Origin: Clostridium sp. CAG:448
GTDB lineage: Bacteria; Bacillota; Clostridia; Oscillospirales; CAG-272
DNA length: 12,945 nt
Direction of reading: 5' to 3'
Assembly (NCBI GenBank): GCA_000433415.1
Contig: FR890567.1
Span: forward strand, 6,899 to 19,843
Positions 7,358-12,945 of the stretch are shown one piece after another (position 1 is the stretch's first letter; every line of letters begins with the position of its first letter). The position numbers and the translations under genes were made by a program. The notes under the pieces were generated by a model. The model saw only the letters and a program-made list of their open reading frames with translations. It made no database searches and had not been told where the DNA came from.

Positions 7358-7402
7358 CGGGTTGCTGCATTTATCATCGGAGAACGCGAAAGCGCGCCGC
7401 CT

Positions 7403-7439
7403 TTGCTTCCTTCTCATAAGGATGAATTATGAGAAGCAA
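7403..7439. repeat. Inverted repeat
   Basis: TTCTCATAA (7411-7419) and TTATGAGAA (7427-7435) pair over 9 bp around a 7-base loop, with an outer TTGC (7403-7406)/GCAA (7436-7439) after a 4-base bulge. It has no T-run of its own and precedes the terminator at 7457; role unknown. Confidence 0.45.
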
Positions 7440-7456
7440 AAGCAATCGGGCGGGAG

Positions 7457-7486
7457 GGACGAACAGTTTCGGCTGTTCGTCCTTTT
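7457..7486 (+). terminator. Strong Rho-independent terminator with no gene upstream
   Basis: GGACGAACAG (7457-7466) pairs perfectly with CTGTTCGTCC (7473-7482) around the loop TTTCGG and is followed by TTTTCGTTTT. The T-run is only on the + side. No + strand gene lies between here and glyA, so it belongs to a small RNA, a short peptide unit or the remains of a lost gene. Confidence 0.7.
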
Positions 7487-7523
7487 CGTTTTGCGAAAGG
7501 CTTTGTGAGCCTGAATAACTTAT

Positions 7524-7679
7524 GTGATCCTTTTCGAACTGAAAGGAATACTCGGCTTTGTGTTGCTTTCCGTTATTGTTTGCCTTGCGTCAAAGCTTTT
7601 GCGAAAGCTGTATTTGATTATTCCGGCGGTCGCGGCGCTGACGCTGATGCTGTATATGTTGATAAAGAATATTGCGTAG
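7524..7679 (+). pseudogene. Start-less hydrophobic reading frame: small membrane peptide or remnant of a membrane protein
   Basis: A frame open from about 7515 to TAG at 7677-7679 encodes two hydrophobic helices: GILGFVLLSVIVCLASKLL, then LYLIIPAVAALTLMLYMLI, joined by a short basic RKL turn. This is typical membrane-protein composition and not expected by chance. There is no ATG near its beginning; GTG at 7524 would give 51 aa, but no good RBS precedes it. The likeliest reading is the last two helices of a gene whose 5' part was lost, because a terminator and unrelated sequence stand immediately upstream; a GTG-started peptide cannot be excluded. No family was recognised. Confidence 0.35.
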
Positions 7680-7727
7680 TTGGGGGGCTTTTCAACTGTG
7701 AGTTAAAGCAGTCGTCGCCCGAATACC

Positions 7728-7756
7728 TTGACAGGGGGGCGCCTGCCCTATATAAT
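7728..7756 (+). promoter_or_regulatory. Perfect-consensus promoter of the XRE regulator gene
   Basis: TTGACA (7728-7733) and TATAAT (7751-7756) match the housekeeping consensus exactly with a 17-bp spacer. Transcription should begin near 7763, about 40 bp before the regulator ATG, directly at a CACCGGTG palindrome. Confidence 0.85.
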
Positions 7757-7766
7757 GGTATCTGAG

Positions 7767-7774
7767 CACCGGTG
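7767..7774. promoter_or_regulatory. CACCGGTG palindrome at the transcription start: candidate operator
   Basis: The self-complementary octamer lies just downstream of the -10 box, where a bound repressor would block initiation. The same octamer followed by ATT and AATT recurs downstream of the regulator gene (9012-9026). Binding by the encoded XRE protein is an inference. Confidence 0.35.
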
Positions 7775-7803
7775 ATTCAATTCTTAGAAACGGGGGGATC
7801 AAT

Positions 7804-8910
7804 ATGGACATGTTTATTGGAGAAAATATCAGGCGTTTGCGTCGTGAGAAGGGAATTACGCAGGAGGTGTTGGCAGAGCGTTTGCACGTCTCGGCCGCAG
7901 CTGTTTCGAAGTGGGAGCGCGGAGATAGCATCCCGGATATCGGAATGCTATTGCCGCTTGCATCCTATTTCAACGTATCAACGGATGAACTTCTTGGGGT
8001 AGACTCGGCTAAAACAAGGGAAAAGGTGAAAATCGTCTTTGAAGAACGGAATCGCTTGTCCACTCTCGGCAAGGAGCGCGAGGCGTTCGATCTGATTGTA
8101 AACGCTCACAGGGAATTTCCGAACGATTGGCAGCTTATGGAGGACTATATGTGGAAGCTCGTCTATGATCCGTATCTTGATGACCGGAGAGGCGATATTG
8201 CGCATAAAGAGGAGCTGTACGATCTTTGCGAGCGGGTGCTTGACGAGTGTCCGGTGGATCAGGTGCGCTATTCAGCGCTGAACATCCTTGAAGGACTGTA
8301 CAGTTTGGACGGTCGAAGTGACAGGGCGCTGGAAACTCTAAAACGCTTTCCGACCATGTACTATTCACAGGAAAACCTGCTCACGCTTTTTTATGACGAT
8401 GGCTCCGACGAATGGTGGGCGGCTGTACGTGCGAAGATTGCGCAGTTCGCCGAGACGATGGTGGTAGACATTCGGAATCTTGCGCTGAAAACCGAGGATC
8501 CTCGTGAGTCCATTCGCGTTATGAAAAAGGCGGTCGCGCTGTGCGAGTTGGTGTACGATGAGGGGGATTACTGCTTCTTGTATACGCATCTGTCCGATCT
8601 GTACATCTTCATTGCCCACCGATACGTCAGAATTGATGACACGGACACTGCGCTCGACTGCTTTGAAAAGGGCTTTCTGTATGCTAAGGCGTACGATAAT
8701 CTTCCGCTGACGAAGACGCATACATCGTTCCTTGTCCGTGGCAATGTCTATGACAAACGCAATACAAGCTCTATGACAGACCGAAATAAGGTCGCGGAGG
8801 AGCTCGAACACCTTCTTGAAAGCGGTTCCTACCAGCAGTTGAAGGATACCGAGCGAATGCGGGCACTGATTGCCGCATATCAGCCGCTTTGCGGCAAGAA
8901 AGCGCTCTGA
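7804..8910 (+). CDS. XRE-family transcriptional regulator with long helical (TPR-like) C-terminal region
   Basis: A 368-aa protein with an N-terminal Cro/C1-type helix-turn-helix (residues about 6-62: GENIRRLRREKGITQ, VLAERLHVSAAAVSKWERG, PDIGMLLPLASYFNVSTDELLG). A roughly 300-residue all-helical region follows, rich in Glu, Leu, Tyr and Asp, in paired-helix units such as KEELYDLCERVLDECP and ALDCFEKGFLYAKAYD. This looks like TPR repeats, as in peptide- or metabolite-sensing regulators of Bacillota. No membrane segment is seen. The start follows GGGGGGATC at good spacing; ATG at 7810 is an alternative. It is alone, on the strand opposite to its neighbours, with its own perfect promoter. Its codons (TTG, CGT, TAT, GAT more often) look less C-biased than the flanking genes, which suggests transfer. 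The target is unknown; self-regulation is likely. Confidence 0.9.
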   Translation: MDMFIGENIRRLRREKGITQEVLAERLHVSAAAVSKWERGDSIPDIGMLLPLASYFNVSTDELLGVDSAKTREKVKIVFEERNRLSTLGKEREAFDLIVNAHREFPNDWQLMEDYMWKLVYDPYLDDRRGDIAHKEELYDLCERVLDECPVDQVRYSALNILEGLYSLDGRSDRALETLKRFPTMYYSQENLLTLFYDDGSDEWWAAVRAKIAQFAETMVVDIRNLALKTEDPRESIRVMKKAVALCELVYDEGDYCFLYTHLSDLYIFIAHRYVRIDDTDTALDCFEKGFLYAKAYDNLPLTKTHTSFLVRGNVYDKRNTSSMTDRNKVAEELEHLLESGSYQQLKDTERMRALIAAYQPLCGKKAL

Positions 8911-9005
8911 AGCGCCTGTCGACCCACTGCTCACAAATCCTCACTGACAGTTGTATTTGAAACAACCATTTGATAATTGATTTCTCCGGAATTTGTGATA
9001 CACGA

Positions 9006-9023
9006 TAATCACACCGGTGATTA
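9006..9023. repeat. Palindrome TAATCAC-ACCG-GTGATTA downstream of the regulator
   Basis: Perfect 7-bp arms (9006-9012 and 9017-9023) around a 4-base centre contain the CACCGGTG octamer also found at the regulator promoter. It is about 95 bp after the regulator stop with no gene start nearby. It could be a second operator or the remains of a repeat that once bounded the island. Confidence 0.45.
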
Positions 9024-9070
9024 ATTATTGGAGTTGTAATTGCACAGTCAGATTTTTCGTCAGATGAAAC

Positions 9071-9111
9071 AAAAATTCTTGTCTGTAGTGAAGCTACAGG
9101 CAAGAATTTTT
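9071..9111. terminator. Long hairpin terminator downstream of the XRE gene, bidirectional
   Basis: An 18-bp stem (9071-9088 with 9094-9111, one T-G wobble) around the loop TGAAG begins with A5 and ends with T5. It would stop the regulator transcript on the + strand and, being symmetric, also minus-strand transcripts arriving from the lipoprotein gene. Confidence 0.75.
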
Positions 9112-9124
9112 GTGAAACATGACT

Positions 9125-9154
9125 AAAAACGCCCGGCAAGTGTGCCACTCGGGC
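9125..9154 (-). terminator. Minus-facing hairpin terminator
   Basis: Read on the minus strand, GCCCG-AGTG pairs with CACT and CGGGC (three-base bulge) and is followed by GTTTTTAG, from A5 at 9125-9129. It would stop transcripts from the lipoprotein gene that ends at 9368 or from a lost minus-strand gene. Confidence 0.55.
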
Positions 9155-9238
9155 ATTGCGCGGGGATGTCTTAACAATTGTGTTTAGAAACACACCCTAA
9201 TTGGGAGTGCGATTTGAGGAGTGGGAATAACGAAAGGA

Positions 9239-9281
9239 ACAGCCGAATCCCCTGTAATCAAGAGGGCTCGGCTGTTTTTTT
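9239..9281 (+). terminator. Rho-independent terminator, + strand, no gene assigned
   Basis: ACAGCCGA (9239-9246) pairs perfectly with TCGGCTGT (9268-9275), with CCCCT/AGGG extending the stem inside, and a T7 run follows on the + side. On the minus strand it may act as a weak terminator for the lipoprotein gene. Between 9112 and 9238 no coding frame was found, so its + strand transcript is unknown. Confidence 0.65.
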
Positions 9282-9322
9282 AATGCTTTCGCTTTTTTAC
9301 TTTTACTGTCTACTTGACAAAG

Positions 9323-9348
9323 GGTGATTCAGACACTTGTCTGTCACC
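9323..9348. repeat. Interrupted dyad just downstream of the lipoprotein gene
   Basis: GGTGA-CAGACA (9323-9327, 9330-9335) and TGTCTG-TCACC (9338-9348) form an inverted repeat with a 2-base centre and a 2-base bulge. No T-run follows closely on either strand, and the centre is too short for a normal loop, so a protein-binding site is as likely as an RNA hairpin. Confidence 0.35.
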
Positions 9349-9367
9349 GGAACTTTTTGAACACGAA

Positions 9368-11770
9368 TTACTTGTTGTAAATTTCAATCTCGGACAACTG
9401 GAACAGGAAGCCATCTCCGAAGCCGGCGAGGTCACGCAACTTGGTCGCACGAATACGTACATACCTCGCCTGGACGGTATCCTCCAGCTTCACGGTAATC
9501 GGAACAGTCCCTTTGTTCTGCGTCGGATACTCCACCGTCTTGACGGTGGTGAAGGTCTCCCCATCGTCTGAAACCTGCACCTCAAAGATCTGTGGGAAGT
9601 ACTCGTCGTTGACACGCGGGATCAACACGATGCGATCCAGCGTATAGGCATCCATCAGGTCAACCGTAAAGTACTCCTCCTCGTCAGCTGTCGCGTGCCG
9701 GTTCAGAGCAGACGACCACAACGTGCCATGGTTTCCGTCGGTCAGTCTGGAAGGATCCCAGCCCGCCAGGTTGCTGGATGCCGTCACCGGGCGATTCAAT
9801 GCCACGTTGGTTCCGTCATCCTCGCCGCCCGCTGTCTTGTAGTGCGAACTGTCTGCCGGAGGCAGACTGCCATCGTCATGGAAGACCTCAATCTCGGCAA
9901 GGGCAAAACCGCTTCCGGTACCGCGCGTAACGTACACACGGACATAACGGGCTGTCACCGCCTCAAACTGGAAGCTGGGAACAGCGTTGGCTACATCCTT
10001 GTAGTCCGTCTTGGTAAGAATATCAATCCAGGTTTCGCCGTCGACGGAGAACTGAATGGCAAAATCACGCGGGAACGCCTCTGCCATATCGTAGCCTGAA
10101 CCGGTAGGGTATAGGTCAACGCGGTTGAAGGTCACATCGCGGAGGAAATCCACCGTGACAAAGCCCTGCTCAGAGCTTGTGCGCCAGCCGCGGGCAACGC
10201 TGTTTTCATCGGTACGGTTTCCGTCCGTCAGCGTATACGCATACCAGCCGTTACCGGGGTTAACCTCGCTGACAGAAACAGGCTTATTCTTCGCCAGATT
10301 GTCCTTATCAACATCCACGACCTTATCCACAATGTTGTCATGCTGACCAACCGCGAGCAGGATAAAGCCACCGGGCCGGAAGGTCAGGGAAACCTTTCCG
10401 GAGGAAATATCCATTTCCTCGTAGGAGGCATTGGTACAGTTGTACAAATGCGTAATACGGTCAGACAGGGAGAACTCAGCAGTCGTTTCCTTCTTGTAGT
10501 CCTTATTGACCAGCATGATGTAGTCACGCCCCGTCTCACGATCCTGCATCAAGGAAACGATAAAGCGTCCGGTCTCCGGGTAAATGGGCGCAGTATTTCT
10601 GTTCAATGACGTCACGCCCGCCTCCGTGCCGCGGTTGTGGTACACCTCCAGCGCATCCAGCCGACGGAGCAGACGCCCCACCTTCAGCACCTGTGCGTTG
10701 ATTTCGGTGACATCATCGTAAATATCGGTCTTCTCGCCGTAAGGAGAGATGATTCCGTAATCTGCCGGATCACAAAAGCCGGTCGTCCACCATGTGAAGT
10801 AGGTATAGGACTTGATCCCGTATGCAAGGCCGGCAGAAGTATGCAACCGGATTTCGTTGCCGTTGGTACGACGGAAGTTTCCGTGCTCACCGATGGACTG
10901 AATGTAGAACGCGGTAGGCACATCGTACTTCAGACCGATTTCGCGGAACTGGTTCAGGTTGGCGTACATGGCGGACGGATTCCCGCCGTAATAGGGGAAC
11001 GGGTACTGGTCGTAGGAAAGGTAACTGTAATTCTCCCGCCCGGTCGCGATGATGGTATCCTCTACGTGACCCTGGTAGTTCTCAAACACCCAAGTTGCAA
11101 AGGAAGGCAGGAAATTGAGGCGTGCGCACAGTCCGTTCTGCTTGATGATCCGGCAGACGCGTCCGTATGCCCACGGATTGGTCGGCTCGTCAACGACATG
11201 GATACCGATGATAGTAGGATCATCCTGCAAACGGGTCAGGTAATCTACCAACTGGGCATCGGTCATGGACATAATACTCTTGCCGTCCGCACCGGGATTG
11301 TACGTCACGCCGATTCCACGCTCGGCGGCAAGCTTCAGCTCATTCTGAGGGCCGTCCTTACCGCTGATCAGCTCACGGTTGGTCATCTCGATAAAGGTGA
11401 TATGCGCATCCCGGATCCAATCGTACTGCTGGGGCGTCGTGAACTTTGCAGGCGGCTCCCAGAAAATGCCGATTTCAATGTTATCCCCCTCGGTGGGGAA
11501 GACATTGAGTGCAGGATCCTCCGGCGGAATCGTCTCAGACTCGGCAGTCTCTTCCGTGGTGCCGGATTCCGTCCAAGGCTCGGTGGGCGTCTCAGTTTCC
11601 GTGTGTTGGTCAGAACCAGTCGGTTCTCCCGATTCCTCTGCGTGCTGTGTCCCCGTGGCAGAGGTTTCCTCACCGCCGTTTCCGGTGCATCCGGTCACAG
11701 CGCAGCAACCCAGCAACAGCAGAGCCATCGCGGGAATCAAGCGAAACAAACGTTTGGCTGAATACTTCAT
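9368..11770 (-). CDS. Secreted lipoprotein: TIM-barrel glycosidase-like region plus two F5/8 type C (CBM32-like) modules
   Basis: An 800-aa extracellular, membrane-anchored protein. The N-terminal signal (LIPAMALLLLGCCAVTGC) ends in a lipobox with Cys28, followed by a Thr/Glu/Ser-rich linker (about 30-85). Residues about 97-400 look like a clan GH-A TIM barrel: IGIFWEPP (100-107), IIGIHVVDEP with candidate acid/base Glu195, YDQYPF (253-258), AFYIQSIGEHG with candidate nucleophile Glu295, and YFTWW (324-328). A beta-rich stretch (400-475) follows, then two discoidin modules: about 490-630 (LAKNKPVSVS to AEIEVF) and 655-798 (VALNRPVTASS to SEIEIY), each with a TDGN motif. The start at 11770 was chosen because GGAG lies 10 nt upstream and the signal follows; the frame to 11863 would begin inside the promoter. 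Substrate and exact GH family are not identified; host or plant glycans are plausible. Confidence 0.85.
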   Translation of the reverse strand: MKYSAKRLFRLIPAMALLLLGCCAVTGCTGNGGEETSATGTQHAEESGEPTGSDQHTETETPTEPWTESGTTEETAESETIPPEDPALNVFPTEGDNIEIGIFWEPPAKFTTPQQYDWIRDAHITFIEMTNRELISGKDGPQNELKLAAERGIGVTYNPGADGKSIMSMTDAQLVDYLTRLQDDPTIIGIHVVDEPTNPWAYGRVCRIIKQNGLCARLNFLPSFATWVFENYQGHVEDTIIATGRENYSYLSYDQYPFPYYGGNPSAMYANLNQFREIGLKYDVPTAFYIQSIGEHGNFRRTNGNEIRLHTSAGLAYGIKSYTYFTWWTTGFCDPADYGIISPYGEKTDIYDDVTEINAQVLKVGRLLRRLDALEVYHNRGTEAGVTSLNRNTAPIYPETGRFIVSLMQDRETGRDYIMLVNKDYKKETTAEFSLSDRITHLYNCTNASYEEMDISSGKVSLTFRPGGFILLAVGQHDNIVDKVVDVDKDNLAKNKPVSVSEVNPGNGWYAYTLTDGNRTDENSVARGWRTSSEQGFVTVDFLRDVTFNRVDLYPTGSGYDMAEAFPRDFAIQFSVDGETWIDILTKTDYKDVANAVPSFQFEAVTARYVRVYVTRGTGSGFALAEIEVFHDDGSLPPADSSHYKTAGGEDDGTNVALNRPVTASSNLAGWDPSRLTDGNHGTLWSSALNRHATADEEEYFTVDLMDAYTLDRIVLIPRVNDEYFPQIFEVQVSDDGETFTTVKTVEYPTQNKGTVPITVKLEDTVQARYVRIRATKLRDLAGFGDGFLFQLSEIEIYNK

Positions 11771-11841
11771 TTTAACCATTCTCCTTTTCTCGGCTTTCAT
11801 TGTGTATTGTGTAGAGTCTGCGAACAGCATCGCATACACGC

Positions 11842-11870
11842 ATTGTACCATTTTGTTCGCCATTTGTCAA
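11842..11870 (-). promoter_or_regulatory. Promoter of the glycosidase-like lipoprotein gene
   Basis: Minus strand TTGACA (11870-11865), 17-bp spacer, TACAAT (11847-11842), about 72 bp upstream of the chosen ATG. No clear CcpA (cre) site or other operator was recognised in the leader. Confidence 0.8.
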
Positions 11871-11945
11871 TGCTTCTGTGCAATTTTGATGCAAATTGCT
11901 CACTCGGAGAAATCCGCATTAATCAGGCTGTACTTCCAACGGATC

Positions 11946-11978
11946 AAAAAGCACGCCCCGAACGATTGCTTGGGGCGT
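11946..11978 (-). terminator. Terminator of the truncated queT-like unit
   Basis: On the minus strand ACGCCCC (11978-11972) pairs with GGGGCGT (11959-11953) and is followed by GC and T5 (11950-11946). It lies 18 bp past the stop of the queT-like remnant, as expected of that gene's own terminator. Confidence 0.7.
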
Positions 11979-11995
11979 ACTATATACAGCCGAAC

Positions 11996-12118
11996 TCAGG
12001 ATACATACGACCCGATACGTGTTTTGCGCAGGGCTACCAACAGAACAAGCCCCAGTACCCACGCAGAAATTACCTCCCCGATTCCGACAGTCAGGCACAG
12101 GTAAGTCCTCCGTGTGGA
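11996..12118 (-). pseudogene. Remnant of a QueT-type transporter gene (C-terminal ~40 codons only)
   Basis: Between an in-frame TAA (12119-12121) and TGA (11996-11998) the minus strand encodes a short frame ending in TVGIGEVISAWVLG, LVLLVALRKTRIG and SYVS. This strongly resembles the C-terminal helix of QueT/DUF988 queuosine-precursor ECF transporters (consensus from memory: VGxGExxxCYVLGxPLLxxLxK). There is no ATG or GTG start in this frame; only CTG at 12100 or 12094 could serve, 6 or 12 nt after the GGAGG at 12111-12107. About 130 N-terminal residues are missing, yet a promoter (12136-12164), an RBS and a terminator remain. Most likely an internal deletion removed the bulk of the gene; a tiny one-helix membrane peptide is the alternative. 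Family assignment is by motif only. Confidence 0.55.
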
Positions 12119-12135
12119 TTATTCTTTCTGAATTA

Positions 12136-12164
12136 ATTATACCATTTTTTCGGCTGTTTTTCAA
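12136..12164 (-). promoter_or_regulatory. Promoter of the queT-like remnant
   Basis: Minus strand TTGAAA (12164-12159), 17-bp spacer, TATAAT (12141-12136). The leader to the GGAGG at 12111 is only about 20 nt and shows no preQ1-type riboswitch, although many queT genes have one. Confidence 0.75.
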
Positions 12165-12173
12165 GGACGAAAA

Positions 12174-12229
12174 GTGCAAACAAAAACACGCAGAGTTCAT
12201 TTCTGAATTCTGCGTGTTTTTGTTTGCAC
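12174..12229. terminator. Very long hairpin downstream of pyrG
   Basis: The 21-bp arms 12174-12194 and 12209-12229 (GTGCAAACAAAAACACGCAG with one further base, and the complement) are perfectly complementary. An inner G-T wobble and TTCA/TGAA extend the stem to 26 bp around a TTTC loop. With A5/T5 inside the stem it may terminate pyrG on the minus strand; it lies immediately before the -35 box of the queT-like unit. Confidence 0.7.
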
Positions 12230-12296
12230 TCTCAATCGGCAGATTTGGATGGATGCATAAAAACATCCTTATGAGAATTTGCCTTTTCTCCTGCTT

Positions 12297-12945
12297 TTAT
12301 TCTTTTTTCGTCTGCATCGCCGCACCGACAAACCCCTTGAACAGCGGGTGCGCCTTATTCGGGCGGGACTTGAATTCGGGATGATACTGAACGCCGACAT
12401 AGAACGGACGGTCGGTCAGCTCAACCGTTTCCACCAGTCTGCCGTCCGGAGACAGTCCGGAAAGGGTCAGTCCGGCGTCGCACAGAACCGTGCGATAGTC
12501 GTTATTGAACTCATAACGGTGGCGGTGACGTTCGGAAATGGTTCCCGTTCCGTAGCAGTGTGCCATGGTGGTATCCGGCTGAATGACGCAGGGATACGCA
12601 CCCAGACGGAGCGTGCCGCCCTTATCGATATCGTTGCTCTGCCCCGGCATAAAATCGATCACCTTGTTCTTGCACAGCTCGTCAAACTCCCCGGAATGTG
12701 CGTCCGGAATTCCTGCGACGTTACGGGCATATTCAATCACCGCAATCTGCATACCCAGGCAAATGCCGAAGTACGGAACCCGGTTCTCACGGGCATAGCG
12801 TGCGGCAAGAATCATGCCTTCAATGCCTCTGCCGCCGAATCCGCCCGGCACGATGATACCGTCCAGTCCGGCAAGCTCCTCTTTATAGTTCGCCTCTGTC
12901 AGCGTTTCGGAATCCAACCAGCGGATATGGACGTCGGCGCCCAAT
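12297..12945 (-). CDS. pyrG: CTP synthase, C-terminal glutamine amidotransferase domain (partial)
   Basis: The last ~216 codons of CTP synthase, which makes CTP from UTP, ATP and glutamine. The frame is open to the window edge. The class I (triad) glutaminase domain is complete in its key parts: GLDGIIVPGGFGGRG (27-40 from the first visible Met, oxyanion region), nucleophile Cys62 in YFGICLGMQ, the CTP-synthase-specific MRLG-like TLRLGAYPC (111-119) and RHRYEFN (141-147), and the catalytic His188/Glu190 in VGVQYHPEFKSRP. The ammonia-ligase (synthetase) domain lies outside. It ends QTKKE-TAA. A long hairpin 68 bp downstream probably terminates it. Confidence 0.96.
   Translation of the reverse strand, partial: LGADVHIRWLDSETLTEANYKEELAGLDGIIVPGGFGGRGIEGMILAARYARENRVPYFGICLGMQIAVIEYARNVAGIPDAHSGEFDELCKNKVIDFMPGQSNDIDKGGTLRLGAYPCVIQPDTTMAHCYGTGTISERHRHRYEFNNDYRTVLCDAGLTLSGLSPDGRLVETVELTDRPFYVGVQYHPEFKSRPNKAHPLFKGFVGAAMQTKKE

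Noticed and set aside
8771..9193. 140-codon minus-strand frame over the regulator end
   Set aside because: It is antisense to the XRE gene, spans two terminator hairpins, and has no RBS or recognisable motif.
9314..9342. TTGACA at 9314-9319 as a + strand promoter
   Set aside because: No acceptable -10 box lies 16-18 bp downstream (TTGTCT at the expected place), and no + strand gene follows.
10637..11761. 374-codon + strand frame
   Set aside because: It lies opposite the lipoprotein gene, which has a signal peptide, domains, RBS and promoter. The + product shows no recognisable motif.
11771..11863. 31-residue N-terminal extension of the lipoprotein
   Set aside because: Its ATG falls between the -35 and -10 boxes, so it would lie outside the transcript; the lipoprotein signal begins at the chosen start.
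12107..12135. preQ1 riboswitch in the leader of the queT-like remnant
   Set aside because: The leader from the probable start to the RBS is only about 20 nt and lacks the preQ1-I stem and A-rich tail.
11919..12266. 115-codon minus-strand frame across the pyrG-lipoprotein gap
   Set aside because: It crosses a long hairpin, a promoter and a terminator. Its product lacks protein-like character, while another frame of the same strand encodes the QueT-like helix.

Overview
The window looks like chromosome from a moderately GC-rich Gram-positive anaerobe, most likely a member of the Clostridia (Oscillospirales/Ruminococcaceae-like). The evidence is the gene families, the maf-mreB-pbp2 order, strong AGGAGG-type ribosome binding sites, lipoproteins, CBM32-type carbohydrate-binding modules and an XRE regulator with a helical C-terminal region. 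The genus cannot be fixed from the sequence. No tRNA, rRNA, CRISPR array or intact transposase was seen.

Layout, left to right. (1) The 3' end of glyA (serine hydroxymethyltransferase) on the + strand ends at a hairpin shared with the converging operon. (2) A six-gene minus-strand operon runs from a near-consensus promoter at 7248-7276 down to 448: maf (nucleotide pyrophosphatase), an MreB-family actin, a CPBP membrane protease, a class B penicillin-binding protein (PBP2 type), a small lipoprotein with a possible OB fold, and rarA (AAA+ ATPase of replication restart). Spacing is short, and the last two genes overlap in ATGA. This is a cell-wall elongation and genome-maintenance operon, but no mreC or mreD lies between mreB and the PBP. 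(3) An island of different character (about 7290-9300) is read mainly on the + strand. It holds orphan hairpins, a start-less hydrophobic reading frame, a perfect-consensus promoter, and a 368-aa XRE-type regulator with palindromes on both sides. Several hairpin terminators end it. (4) A large secreted lipoprotein (minus strand) has a TIM-barrel-like glycosidase region and two F5/8 type C modules, under its own consensus-like promoter. (5) A remnant resembling the C-terminus of a QueT-type transporter keeps a good promoter, an RBS and a terminator but has lost most of its coding region. (6) The glutamine-amidotransferase end of pyrG (CTP synthase) runs off the right edge behind a long hairpin.

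Points that deserve most attention: the MreB homologue has lost the two residues expected to position the catalytic water (Glu to Ala130, Thr to Met157); the CPBP protease appears frameshifted at an A6 tract, with a family-like last membrane helix intact in the -1 frame; the mreC/mreD position is taken by that protease; and the queT remnant is a transcription unit stripped of most of its coding part. I did not find a clearly new multi-gene system. The most unusual arrangement is the degenerate-MreB/CPBP/PBP2 cassette.
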